The notes: generated from the sequence alone by a model not told the origin. A stretch of 64,000 nucleotides of DNA from Brachionus manjavacas (GCA_019054805.1 JAHQIY010000013.1:496001-560000); one strand, 5' to 3'. Shown: positions 24,513-34,500, counted from the first letter of the stretch. Made by a program: numbers and translations.

Positions 24513-26532
24513 CTCTAGATCCAAAATTAAATCAAGACTACACTTATTTTATGTAGTCTCAAAAATAGGATGGGTTAGGGCATTAGAATTTAATGAGAGG
24601 ATCAACCACATCCCTCAGCGAGATTTAGATAAGGCTAATGACCACCAAATAAGCGCTCCCCTACACCAAAGCCTCCTCGACAATATAGAGGACTTTAATT
24701 TCGCGCCAACAAATAAAACCGGCTGCGACTTTAACGAACTAGCCAGGTTACCGCCATACATTAGGAAGGATTTAGTCAGTAATATTCTGACACCAAACGA
24801 GGAACACCCTGCTTTTAGCAGAATTAATAGGTGGGAATTCGGTCGCCCAGTAACTAGACGTAACTTTTGGGATAACGACACGAATCAGTATTTCTTCGTT
24901 GAGTCGGGAGGATACGAAGATATCCCAGAGGAATCCGAAAGCGATCTTCAGGAAGAACTTGAGGACTCGCGGGACATTCAAGATGAGCCCGGAACCCCAG
25001 GGCCAGATCAGCCATCACCCCCTAAATACACCACCACAAATCCCGTCCAACCTCCCTCCTCACCAGGCGAAAATATATCAGTCCGATTTAGGCCAATAAC
25101 TCTATCAGAGAAGCCCCTTAGTAAGATAGAAGTGGACGCTTATTTCGCTCCACCTACTAGCATACAGCAGTTTAACGCTGAATTTCCGGTCCAAAGATCC
25201 CTATACACAAAACAAAAACAGGGACTTAGAATATGGACCAAAGGGGGTTGTGCTCGAACAAAAGGTGTTCAGCACAAAATCAAAGCCAGGGACTCTGAAA
25301 GAGATCAGGTTATAGCTTCCCTTCTCAAAGCTAACATAATCCAAAAAGCCCCCCATAAGAAAATCCCGCGTTTTTGCGGGACTTTCTTTTTAGTACGGAG
25401 ACCCGGCTCCAAAGTGAGACCAATAGCTGATTTCTCAGCTCTCACTAAAGTTATCGAAGCGCCAAAATTCGCTTTGAAATCATTGTACCAAGTTGTCCAG
25501 GACATTCACTGGCCAAAACACTTGTGGTACTCTAAAATTGATTTCAAGCAGGCCTTCTTTAACATTGAACTTCACCCTAAAAGTAAATTCGTAACCACTT
25601 TCGGTTACGGGGGGGAGTTCTTTGAATTTAATAGGATGCCCTTTGGCTTAAGTATAGCGCCCTATATCCAACAAATGCTTCTGAACTGCGTCTTAAAATT
25701 TATGAGAAATTACACGCAGTTCACATACGGGCACTTGGACGACCTGATCATCGCACATCCAGATAAGAAAAAGCTCCAAATACTGCTGGATGTGCTAAGG
25801 GCAAAACTTAAGAAAGCAGGTTGGGTGCTTAACACGCTTAAGTCAGTGTTAAATCCGGTAACTAAACTAAGTTTCCTTGGATCAAACTGGGATGGGCTAG
25901 GGATAACTCGTAGCAGGGAAGCTACAAAATTTGTTAAAGAAATGTCAGAGTCTCTCCTCTTCTCTGATTGTAAAGGTAGGACCCTTATGAGAGTGAGAGG
26001 GTACCTCAATTATTACCTAGGGTTTTCAGGAAAGGTAGGGCCCATAGTTAATACCTTTTTAAGGATGACTGTTACCACTAGACGCGACTACTGGTGGTAC
26101 ATGAGCCTGCTCCTAAAATGTGACAGGCTCAAGTTTAGAAGTCCCCCTAGGTCACAGCGCATCTGGTATACGGATGCAAGTGAGTATGCGCTTAGGATTT
26201 ATGATGGCTACTCGGGAAGAGAATTCTCAGTAGCCGCCCCGACTGAAGCCATACTCTACAACGAGGCAGCTGCGTCGATCATTCCGGCACTCATGACCGA
26301 TCACAAATCAGTGTTGAGGCTCTTCATTGATAATCAAGCAGTGATCGGGCTCTGGAAAAGAGAAAGGGCCAAATGGAAGAAGTTCTACTGTACTGGGGCA
26401 GAGAACATGCACCGTTTCATGTCCTTAATCATCATGGTCAACTGGATCCGATCCAACTTCGACGTCCGCGTTTCGTACGTGCCATCTGCCGACAATCCGG
26501 CAGACGCGCCTAGCCGACGCATACCACCATAA
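24505..26532 (+). CDS. Fossil reverse transcriptase-RNase H polyprotein
   Basis: One open frame of about 675 codons, ending at 26,532 and entering from the left flank without an ATG near its start, so the true beginning is not visible. Order: about 130 residues of unrecognised sequence, an acidic then proline-rich linker (about 24,900-25,080), reverse transcriptase, and RNase H. RT landmarks are KVRPIADFSAL (near 25,411), motif A SKIDFKQAFF (Asp at 25,540), motif B RMPFGLSIAP (25,633-25,662) and a catalytic L-D-D (25,735-25,743). RNase H keeps its acidic set: Asp in YTDAS (26,173), Glu in YNEAAAS (26,263), Asp in FIDNQ (26,329) and Asp in NPADAPSR (26,503). A pre-RT region, spacer, RT and terminal RNase H with no integrase recall the hepadnaviral P layout. 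That is an inference from order and motifs; DIRS-type RT/RNase H is the main alternative. Confidence 0.82.
   Translation: MNYSRSKIKSRLHLFYVVSKIGWVRALEFNERINHIPQRDLDKANDHQISAPLHQSLLDNIEDFNFAPTNKTGCDFNELARLPPYIRKDLVSNILTPNEEHPAFSRINRWEFGRPVTRRNFWDNDTNQYFFVESGGYEDIPEESESDLQEELEDSRDIQDEPGTPGPDQPSPPKYTTTNPVQPPSSPGENISVRFRPITLSEKPLSKIEVDAYFAPPTSIQQFNAEFPVQRSLYTKQKQGLRIWTKGGCARTKGVQHKIKARDSERDQVIASLLKANIIQKAPHKKIPRFCGTFFLVRRPGSKVRPIADFSALTKVIEAPKFALKSLYQVVQDIHWPKHLWYSKIDFKQAFFNIELHPKSKFVTTFGYGGEFFEFNRMPFGLSIAPYIQQMLLNCVLKFMRNYTQFTYGHLDDLIIAHPDKKKLQILLDVLRAKLKKAGWVLNTLKSVLNPVTKLSFLGSNWDGLGITRSREATKFVKEMSESLLFSDCKGRTLMRVRGYLNYYLGFSGKVGPIVNTFLRMTVTTRRDYWWYMSLLLKCDRLKFRSPPRSQRIWYTDASEYALRIYDGYSGREFSVAAPTEAILYNEAAASIIPALMTDHKSVLRLFIDNQAVIGLWKRERAKWKKFYCTGAENMHRFMSLIIMVNWIRSNFDVRVSYVPSADNPADAPSRRIPP
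24535..24559 (+). other. Hairpin near the left end of the element
   Basis: Perfect 7 bp inverted repeat AGACTAC (24,535-24,541) / GTAGTCT (24,553-24,559) around an 11-base loop, about 20 bp inside the element boundary and within the open frame. Confidence 0.55.
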
Positions 26533-26566
26533 ATGGAGCCTACGCCTTGGCACTACTACGACCGCG

Positions 26567-26574
26567 TATAAATA
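26567..26574 (+). promoter_or_regulatory. TATA-like box in the element's 3' region
   Basis: TATAAATA 34 bp after the stop codon of the RT/RNase H frame. Together with the hairpin directly after it and the poly(A) signal about 55 bp further on, it resembles the promoter-R-poly(A) order of a terminal repeat, but no matching copy is visible at the left end here. Confidence 0.45.
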
Positions 26575-26575
26575 C

Positions 26576-26603
26576 AAGCTGCCCGACGTATTACCGGCAG
26601 CTT
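26576..26603 (+). other. Stem-loop after the TATA-like box
   Basis: Perfect 8 bp stem AAGCTGCC (26,576-26,583) / GGCAGCTT (26,596-26,603) with a 12-base loop. It begins two bases after the TATA-like box, so any transcript starting at the usual distance would include part or all of it. Confidence 0.65.
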
Positions 26604-26627
26604 TCGAACTATTTTTATATATTTTTC

Positions 26628-26633
26628 AATAAA
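26628..26633 (+). terminator. AATAAA polyadenylation signal of the element
   Basis: Canonical AATAAA 95 bp after the stop codon. In an AT-rich genome the hexamer alone means little, but it sits inside the GC-richer element at a sensible distance and is followed by a GTGG-containing hairpin. Confidence 0.5.
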
Positions 26634-26638
26634 AACGA

Positions 26639-26665
26639 CTGACTCGTGGTCCAGCCACCGGTCAG
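26639..26665 (+). other. Second 3' stem-loop
   Basis: CTGAC (26,639-26,643) pairs with GTCAG (26,661-26,665) and GTGG (26,646-26,649) with CCAC (26,655-26,658), with a two-base internal mismatch on each side and a 5-base loop. It lies 18 bp before the element ends. Confidence 0.6.
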
Positions 26666-26683
26666 CCAACATTTTTGTAGCCA

Positions 26684-26894
26684 CAAGAAAAGTAGAGAAA
26701 TACAACCCGGCTGTTAGAATTGCGATTGTTAGTAATAAAAATTTTTTGTTTTTCTGAAATGAAAAATTTTTAATATTTTGGTATAGAATGAAAAATTAAT
26801 CATGTTTTAATAAATACCATTATGTACTACCTTGAGTGATTTTTTATAGTAACAAGGTTTTACCTGTTGCTCCGCTGCCAGAATAAATAAATTA
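26684..26894 (+). repeat. Right direct repeat flanking the RT/RNase H element (211 bp)
   Basis: Copy of 24,230-24,512 lacking 72 bp of satellite sequence and differing by one base (C to T in the LINE fragment). It starts with CAAGAAAAGTAG right after the element's last bases and ends at the same GAATAAATAAATTA. Confidence 0.85.
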
Positions 26895-27029
26895 AATGAA
26901 AAATAAATTAGTATTGATTATTTAATTGATTGATTTATTTTATTTATTATATTGAAAAACTCTTATTAAAAATTGATTTTAAAATTTTTTTTCAAAAGTG
27001 TTGATTAAATGATTTAATGAATATTTCTG
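26895..27029. other. AT-rich stretch without recognised features
   Basis: Low-complexity A/T sequence between the right direct repeat and the MITE. No coding frame, repeat match or structure stands out. Confidence 0.6.
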
Positions 27030-27345
27030 TACAGTATGTCGCAAAAAGTTAGAGTCAAACTTTTTTTTTAATCTGATTGTTTATTTGTTCATTATTTCAT
27101 TTACTCGGCTCATTCATTTCATTTCTCTTTCAGTCTGGTTTATCAAAATAAACGCAATTTGCCATCTCTGTTGATCAGTTATTTTATTTTTACCAATTTT
27201 TTCTCTATTTTGTTAGATTTTTTGGTAGACTTACTTTAAAAAAGCTATTATTTGAAAAAAATTAATAGTTAACTATTTTTTTAATTGCAAAAAACAATAT
27301 TTTGAATTTTTTCAACTTGATTCTAACCTTTTGTGGCATACTGTA
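27030..27345. mobile_element. Tc1/mariner-type MITE with TA duplication
   Basis: 312 bp (27,032-27,343) bounded by inverted repeats of about 27 bp, both beginning CAGTATG and containing CAAAA-R-GTTAGA-R-TCAA. They differ at four positions, all transitions. TA dinucleotides at 27,030-27,031 and 27,344-27,345 fit the TA target-site duplication of the Tc1/mariner superfamily. There is no transposase frame inside, so it is a non-autonomous derivative. The intact ends and clean TA duplication make this call strong. Confidence 0.87.
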
Positions 27346-27444
27346 CAAACAACATTTCTTGTAAGATAAACTTGTATTAATGAATTTCAATGAATTTGAA
27401 TGTTTTTTTCTTTTCTTAATTTTTTAATTGAAATCTAATTTTAG

Positions 27445-27912
27445 ATTGCAAAAAAATTAAAATATATTGTGATAAATGTTTTGATGAAAGTTGTAAAACT
27501 TGTAAATATATTGATAGATTTAATATCATAGATATGGATAACTTTAGTCTTCCAATTCAAAATAATTCAAATTGTAAATCTATAGGTGCAGTGTATATTA
27601 TTAAATGTAAAAAATGTTATGTGTTTTACATTGGAGAGACAAAAAAAGAAGTAAGATTATTTTAAATCTAACGTTAACAAAGTTTTATCTCATTTCAACA
27701 ACTATAGTGAAATAGGCATTCATTTCTCTTTAAAGGATCATTCTTTGAATGACTTTCAATATTTCATATTCTATTCTAATTTAAATGAAGTGACTCTAAG
27801 AAAATCTACAGAAACTGATTTAATAAATTTATTTTTAAATTTTAATATACCAATTCTAAATAAAAAACTGACAAAAATTAATTATATAAAAAAATTTAGC
27901 TTTCAGAAATAG
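27445..27912 (+). pseudogene. Penelope-like element fragment: GIY-YIG endonuclease domain
   Basis: Reads as a GIY-YIG nuclease of the kind found at the C-terminus of Penelope-like retroelements. A Cys-rich lead-in (Y-C-D-K-C-F, C-K-T-C) is followed by G-A-V-Y-I-I-K-C-K-K-C and Y-I-G-E-T-K-K-E-V-R, then G-I-H-F-S-L-K-D-H and F-Q-Y-F-I-F, and a closing R-K-S-T-E-T-D-L-I-N with the usual acidic residue, ending N-K-K-L. The spacing and the C-x-x-C next to the Y-I-G motif are typical of the family. The RT part is absent, and the domain is not continuous in one frame, so it is a dead remnant. A splice-like TTTTAG lies just before it. Confidence 0.8.
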
Positions 27913-28212
27913 TCTAGCATAAAAGACAAACACTTTTTATTAATAAATGTTTCATAACTTTTACTTAATAATTTTTGTATAAATAATTCTAAAAAATTTT
28001 TTCTCTTTTTCTTTTTTCAATTTTGTTGTATCAAGAAATTATTAACAACTTTATATATAAAAATTTTTCTTTTTGTTATAATTTGTGTATAATTTTTTCA
28101 AATAATTTCGTAATTTCTAAAAAATTATTTATCATTATATTTTGCTTTTTTCTTTCTGTTTTTCTTTTGATATTTATTTTTAAAAAAATTAAAAATTTTC
28201 GGTCATTTAGAT
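27913..28212. other. AT-rich tail of the Penelope-like fragment
   Basis: T-rich sequence between the endonuclease stop codon and the ribozyme-like motif. A 64-codon ATG frame at 28,023-28,217 is almost all Phe, Ile, Leu, Asn and Lys, as expected by chance from T-rich DNA. It is probably untranslated sequence of the element. Confidence 0.55.
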
Positions 28213-28245
28213 CCTGAAGAAGCCTAAATCAAGGCCAAACGCGTA
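28213..28245 (+). ncRNA. Degenerate hammerhead-ribozyme-like motif
   Basis: CCTGAAGA, a 4 bp stem GCCT (28,222-28,225) / AGGC (28,232-28,235) with a 6-base loop, then CAAACGCG. This follows the hammerhead core order CUGANGA, stem II, GAAA, except that the first G of GAAA is not present. Hammerhead motifs are known in Penelope-like elements, and this one lies about 300 bp downstream of the endonuclease fragment. Stems I and III are not convincing, so activity is unlikely. Confidence 0.5.
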
Positions 28246-28261
28246 GATTTAAAATGAAAAT

Positions 28262-28334
28262 TTAAATTATTAATTTTTTTTATTATATATTTTTTTTTTT
28301 TTTTTTTTATGAAATAAAAAATTTTTTTTTAAAA
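28262..28334. repeat. Poly(T)/poly(A) low-complexity tract
   Basis: Long T runs (one of about 18 bases near 28,291-28,309), then A and T runs. It may be the decayed tail of the Penelope-like fragment. Confidence 0.6.
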
Positions 28335-28536
28335 AATCAAATTTAATTAATTAAGCATTTAATTGCTCCGGGAATGACCGTAAATCGCATTTCAAAAAAA
28401 GATGATAATAATAAAGCTTCACGTAATATTCAATTCAACGACCCGTAGAAGAACCACTACACAGTGCTTTAAATCGATTTTAAAATATTTAGTTAAATCG
28501 AATCTTATCGATATTACCAATCAAATTTAATTAATT
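28335..28536. repeat. 166-bp unknown segment between perfect 18-bp direct repeats
   Basis: AATCAAATTTAATTAATT occurs at 28,335-28,352 and again at 28,519-28,536. Between them lies a segment of less biased composition (GCTCCGGGAATGACCG near 28,363; CGACCCGTAGAAGAACC near 28,438). The layout fits a small insertion with an 18 bp target-site duplication. I recognise no SINE, tRNA or 5S promoter boxes in it. Confidence 0.55.
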
Positions 28537-31500
28537 GAATCAAAAATCTAAATCATTTGAAAATCAGATGACAAAACATTATTTTGCATTACTCAAGAAA
28601 AGTAGAGAAAAACAACTCGACTGTAAGAATTCAGTATGTGAAGTTTTTGTTTTTTTGAAAAGAAATAATTGACATCAATTTAGCTTTATTAAAAAATAAT
28701 TTTATAAATTTTTGAAATAATTAGAAAGATCATGAAATATTTTTAAATATTTTGGTATTGAATGATAAATTAAAACTTTTTAAAATGAATAAAAAATCTA
28801 AATCATTTGAAAATTAGATTACTAAACATTCATTTGCATGACTGAAGAAATTTAGAGTAAAACAACTCGACTGGTGGAATTCAAATTGTCTAAAATGTAA
28901 ATTTTTTGTATAATTGAAAAGAAATAATTGAAATCAATCTAGCTTTATTGAAAAATAATTTTAAAAATTTATAAAATAATAAAAAAGATCTTGAATTATT
29001 TTTAAAATATTTTGGTATTGAATGATAAATTAAAAGTTTTTTAATTGAATAAAAAATCTAAATCATTTGAAAATCAGATGACAAAACATTCTTTTGCATG
29101 ACTGAAGAAATTTAGAGAAAATCAACTCTACTGTAAGAATTCATTTTGTCGGCAATTCAAATTTTATGTTTTTTGAATAGAAATAATTGACTTCAATCTA
29201 GCTTTATTGAAAAATAATTTTATAAATTTTTGAAATAATTAGAAAGATCATGAAATATTTTTAAATATTTTGGTATTGAATGATAAATTAAAAACGTTTT
29301 AAATTGAATAAAAAATCTGAAGCATTTGAAAATTAGATTACTAAACATTCATTTGCATGACTGAAGAAATTTAGAGAAAAACAACTCGACTGGTGGAATT
29401 CAAATTGTCTAAAATGTAAATTTTTTATATAATTGAAAAGAAATAATTGACATCAATCTAGCTTTATTGAAAAATAATTTTATAATTTATAAAAAAATTA
29501 AAAAGATCATGGAATATCTTTAAATTTTTCGGTTTGAATGATAAATTAATAGATTTTTAATAGAATAATAAATTTAAATCATTTGAAAATCAGATGACAA
29601 AACATGCTTTTGCATGACTCAAGAAAAGTATAGGAAAACAACTCGATTGTAAGAATTCAGTTTGTCAGTAATATAAATTTTTTGTTTTTGAAGGAGAAAA
29701 AATTGACATCAATCTAGCTTTATTGAAAAATAATTTTATAATTTATAAAAAAATTAAAAAGATCATGGAATATCTTTAAATTTTTCGGTTTGAATGATAA
29801 ATTAATAGATTTTTAATAGAATAATAAATTTAAATCATTTGAAAATCAGATGACAAAACATGCTTTTGCATGACTCAAGAAAAGTATAGGAAAACAACTC
29901 GATTGTAAGAATTCAGTTTGTCAGTAATATAAATTTTTTGTTTTTGAAGGAGAAAAAATTGACATCAATCTAGCTTTATTGAAAAATAATTTTATAATTT
30001 ATAAAATAATTAAAAAGATCATGGAATATCTTTAAATTTTTCGGTTTTGAATGATAAATTAATAGATTTTTAATAGAATAAAAAATTTAAATCATTTGAA
30101 AATCAGATGACAAAACATGCTTTTGCATGACTAAAGAAAATTAGGGAAAAACAACTCGACTGTAAGAATTCAATTTGTCAGTAATATAAATTTTTTGTTT
30201 TTGAAGGAGAAATAATTGACATTAATCAAGCTTTATCGAAAAATAATTTTATAAATTTTTGAAATAATTAGAAAGATCATGAAATATTTTTAAATTTTCG
30301 GTTTGAATGATAAATTAATAGATTTTTAATAGATTATAAATTTAAATCATTTGAAAATCAGATGACAAAACATGCTTTTGCATGACTAAAGAAAATTAGG
30401 GAAAAACAACTCGACTGTAAGAATTCAATTTGTCAGTAATATAAATTTTTTGTTTTTGAAGGAGAAATAATTGACATTAATCAAGCTTTATCGAAAAATA
30501 ATTTTATAAATTTTTGAAATAATTAGAAAGATCATGAAATATTTTTAAATTTTCGGTTTGAATGATAAATTAATAGATTTTTAATAGATTATAAATTTAA
30601 ATCATTTGAAAATCAGATGACAAAACATGCTTTTGTATGACTCAAGAAAAGGCAGGAAAAACAACTCGACTGTAAGAATTCAATTTGTCAGTAATATAAA
30701 TTTTTTTTTTTTGAAGGAGAAATAATTGACATTAATCAAGCTTTATCGAAAAATAATTTTATAATTTATAAAAAAATTAAAAAGATCATGGAATATCTTT
30801 AAATTTTTCGGTTTGAATGATAAATTAATAGATTTTTAATAGAATAATAAATTTAAATCATTTGAAAATCAGATGACAAAACATGCTTTTGCATGACTCA
30901 AGAAAAGTATAGGAAAACAACTCGATTGTAAGAATTCAGTTTGTCAGTAATATAAATTTTTTGTTTTTGAAGGAGAAATAATTGACATTAATCAAGCTTT
31001 TTCGAAAAATAATTTAATAAATTTATAAAATAATTAAAAAGATCATGGAATATCTTTAAATTTTTCGGTTTGAATGATAAATTAATAGATTTTTAATAGA
31101 ATAAAAAATTTAAATCATTTGAAAATCAGATGACAAAACATGCTTTTGCATGACTAAAGAAAATTAGGGAAAAACAACTCGACTGTAAGAATTCAATTTG
31201 TCAGTAATATAAATTTTTTGTTTTTGAAGGAGAAATAATTGACATTAATCAAGCTTTATCGAAATATAATTTTATAAATTTATAAAATAATTAAAAAGAT
31301 CATTGAATTATTTTATTTTTCGGTTTGAATGATAAATTAATAGATTTTTAATAGATTAAAAATTTAAATCATTTGAAAATCAGATGACAAAACATGCTTT
31401 TGCATGACTAAAGAAAATTAGGGAAAAACAACTCGACTGTAAGAATTCAATTTGTCAGTAATATAAATTTTTTGTTTTTGAAGGAGAAATAATTGACATT

Positions 31501-34500
31501 AATCAAGCTTTATCGAAATATAATTTTATAAATTTATAAAATAATTAAAAAGATCATTGAATTATTTTATTTTTCGGTTTGAATGATAAATTAATGGACT
31601 TTTAATAGAATAAAAAATTTAAATCATTTGAAAATCAGATGACAAAACATGCTTTTGCATGACTCAAGAAAAGTAGAGGAAAACAACTCGACTGTAAGAA
31701 TTCAATTTGTCAGTAATATAAATTTTTTGTTTTTGAAGGAGAAATAATTGACATTAATTAAGCTTTTTCGAAAAATAATTTAATAAATTTTTGAAATAAT
31801 TAGAAAGATTATGAATTATTTTATTTTTCGGTTTGAATGATAAATTAATGGATTTTTAATAGAATAAAAAATTGATATCATTTGAAAATCGGATGACAAA
31901 ACATTCTTTTGCATGACTCAAGAAAAGTAGAGGAAAACAACTCGATTGTAAGAATTCAGTTTGTCAGTAATATAAATTTTTCGTTTTTGAAGGAGAAATT
32001 ATTGAGATTAATCAAGCTTTATCGAAATATAATTTTATAAATTTATAAAAAAATTAGAAAGATCATGAAATATTTTTAAATTTTCGGTTTGAATGATAAA
32101 TTAATAGATTTTTAATAGATAATAAATTTAAATCATTTGAAAATCGGATGACAAAACATTCTTTTGCATGACTCAAGAAAAGGAGAGAAAAACAACTCGA
32201 CTGTAAGAATTCAATTTGTCAGTAATATAAATTTTTTTTTTTTGAAGGAGAAATAATTGACATTAATCAAGCTTTATCGAAAAATAATTTTATAAATTTT
32301 TGAAAAAATTAGAAAGATCATGAAATATTTTTAAATTTTCGGTTTGAATGATAAATTAATAGATTTTTAATAGATAATAAATTTAAATCATTTGAAAATC
32401 AGATGACAAAACATGCTTTTGCATGACTCAAGAAAAGTAGAGAAAAACAACTCGATTGTAAGAATTCAGTTTGTCAGTAATATAAATTTTTTGTTTTTGA
32501 AGGAGAAATAATTGACATTAATCAAGCTTTATCGAAAAATAATTTTATAAATTTTTGAAATAATTAGAAAGATCATGAAATATTTTTAAATTTTCGGTTT
32601 GAATGATAAATTAATAGATTTTTAATAGATAATAAATTTAAATCATTTGAAAATCAGATGACAAAACATGCTTTTGCATGACTCAAGAAAAGTAGAGGAA
32701 AACAACTCGATTGTAAGAATTCAGTTTGTCAGTAATATAAATTTTTTGTATTTGAAGTAGAAATAATTGACATTAATCAAGCTTTATCGAAATATAATTT
32801 TATAATTTATAAAAAAATTAAAAAGATCATGGAATATCTTTAAATTTTTCGGTTTGAATGATAAATTAATAGATTTTTAATAGAATAATAAATTTAAATC
32901 ATTTGAAAATCAGATGACAAAACATGCTTTTGCATGACTCAAGAAAAGTATAGGAAAACAACTCGATTGTAAGAATTCAGTTTGTCAGTAATATAAATTT
33001 TTTGTTTTTGAAGGAGAAATAATTGACATCAATCTAGCTTTATTGAAAAATAATTTTATAATTTATAAAATAATTAAAAAGATCATTGAATTATTTTATT
33101 TTTCGGTTTGAATGATAAATTAATGGACTTTTAATAGAATAAAAAATTTAAATCATTTGAAAATCAGATGACAAAACATGCTTTTGCATGACTCAAGAAA
33201 AGTAGAGGAAAACAACTCGACTGTAAGAATTCAATTTGTCAGTAATATAAATTTTTTGTTTTTGAAGTAGAAATAATTGACATTAATCAAGCTTTATCGA
33301 AAAATAATTTTATAAATTTATAAAATAATTAAAAAGATCATGGAATATCTTTAAATTTTTCGGTTTGAATGATAAATTAATAGATTTTTAATAGAATAAA
33401 AAATTTAAATCATTTGAAAATCAGATGACAAAACATGCTTTTGCATGACTAAAGAAAATTAGGGAAAAACAACTCGACTGTAAGAATTCAATTTGTCAGT
33501 AATATAAATTTTTTGTTTTTGAAGGAGAAATAATTGACATTAATCAAGCTTTATCGAAATATAATTTTATAAATTTATAAAATAATTAAAAAGATCATTG
33601 AATTATTTTATTTTTCGGTTTGAATGATAAATTAATAGATTTTTAATAGATTATAAATTTAAATCATTTGAAAATCAGATGACAAAACATGCTTTTGTAT
33701 GACTCAAGAAAAGGAAGGAAAAACAACTCGACTGTAAGAATTCAATTTGTCAGTAATATAAATTTTTTTTTTTTGAAGGAGAAATAATTGACATTAATCA
33801 AGCTTTATCGAAAAATAATTTTATAATTTATAAAAAAATTAAAAAGATCATGGAATATCTTTAAATTTTTCGGTTTGAATGATAAATTAATAGATTTTTA
33901 ATAGAATAATAAATTTAAATCATTTGAAAATCAGATGACAAAACATGCTTTTGCATGACTCAAGAAAAGTATAGGAAAACAACTCGATTGTAAGAATTCA
34001 GTTTGTCAGTAATATAAATTTTTTGTTTTTTGAAGGAGAAATAATTGACATCAATCTAGCTTTATTGAAAAATAATTTTATAATTTATAAAAAAATTAAA
34101 AAGATCATGGAATATCTTTAAATTTTTCGGTTTGAATGATAAATTAATAGATTTTTAATAGAATAATAAATTTAAATCATTTGAAAATCAGATGACAAAA
34201 CATGCTTTTGCATGACTCAAGAAAAGTATAGGAAAACAACTCGATTGTAAGAATTCAGTTTGTCAGTAATATAAATTTTTTGTTTTTGAAGGAGAAATAA
34301 TTGACATTAATCAAGCTTTATCGAAAAATAATTTTATAAATTTATAAAATAATTAAAAAGATCATTGAATTATTTTATTTTTCGGTTTGAATGATAAATT
34401 AATGGACTTTTAATAGAATAAAAAATTTAAATCATTTGAAAATCAGATGACAAAACATGCTTTTGCATGACTCAAGAAAAGTAGAGGAAAACAACTCGAC

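Larger units (their letters stand above)
24513..26683 (+). mobile_element. RT/RNase H retroelement, hepadnavirus-like RNase H motifs, family unresolved
   Basis: A 2,171 bp insert that is visibly much richer in G+C than anything around it and is enclosed by near-identical direct repeats. It has one long reading frame (RT then RNase H, no integrase or protease seen), followed by a TATA-like box, two hairpins and a poly(A) signal. The coding part looks uninterrupted, while the element as a whole looks incomplete at its 5' side. The near-identity of the flanking repeats and the clean frame suggest a recent arrival. The RNase H end (VPSADNPADAPSRR) resembles the hepadnaviral P protein, but DIRS-like or other RT/RNase H retroelements remain possible. 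The base composition hints at an origin outside this AT-rich background. Confidence 0.8.

Noticed and set aside
24615-26009. Minus-strand frames and a short plus-strand frame overlapping the RT/RNase H element (24615-24881, 24772-24981, 24899-25099, 25305-25505, 25710-26009)
   Set aside because: All overlap the much longer RT/RNase H frame and show no domain of their own.
24230-26894. Direct repeats read as LTRs of an LTR retrotransposon
   Set aside because: The repeats are host satellite plus a LINE scrap, lack TG/CA ends, and are not followed by a tRNA-type primer site or preceded by a polypurine tract. A duplicated target fits better.
28023-28217. 64-codon plus-strand frame rich in Phe and Ile
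   Set aside because: T-rich low-complexity DNA gives such frames by chance. It lies in the untranslated tail of the Penelope-like fragment.
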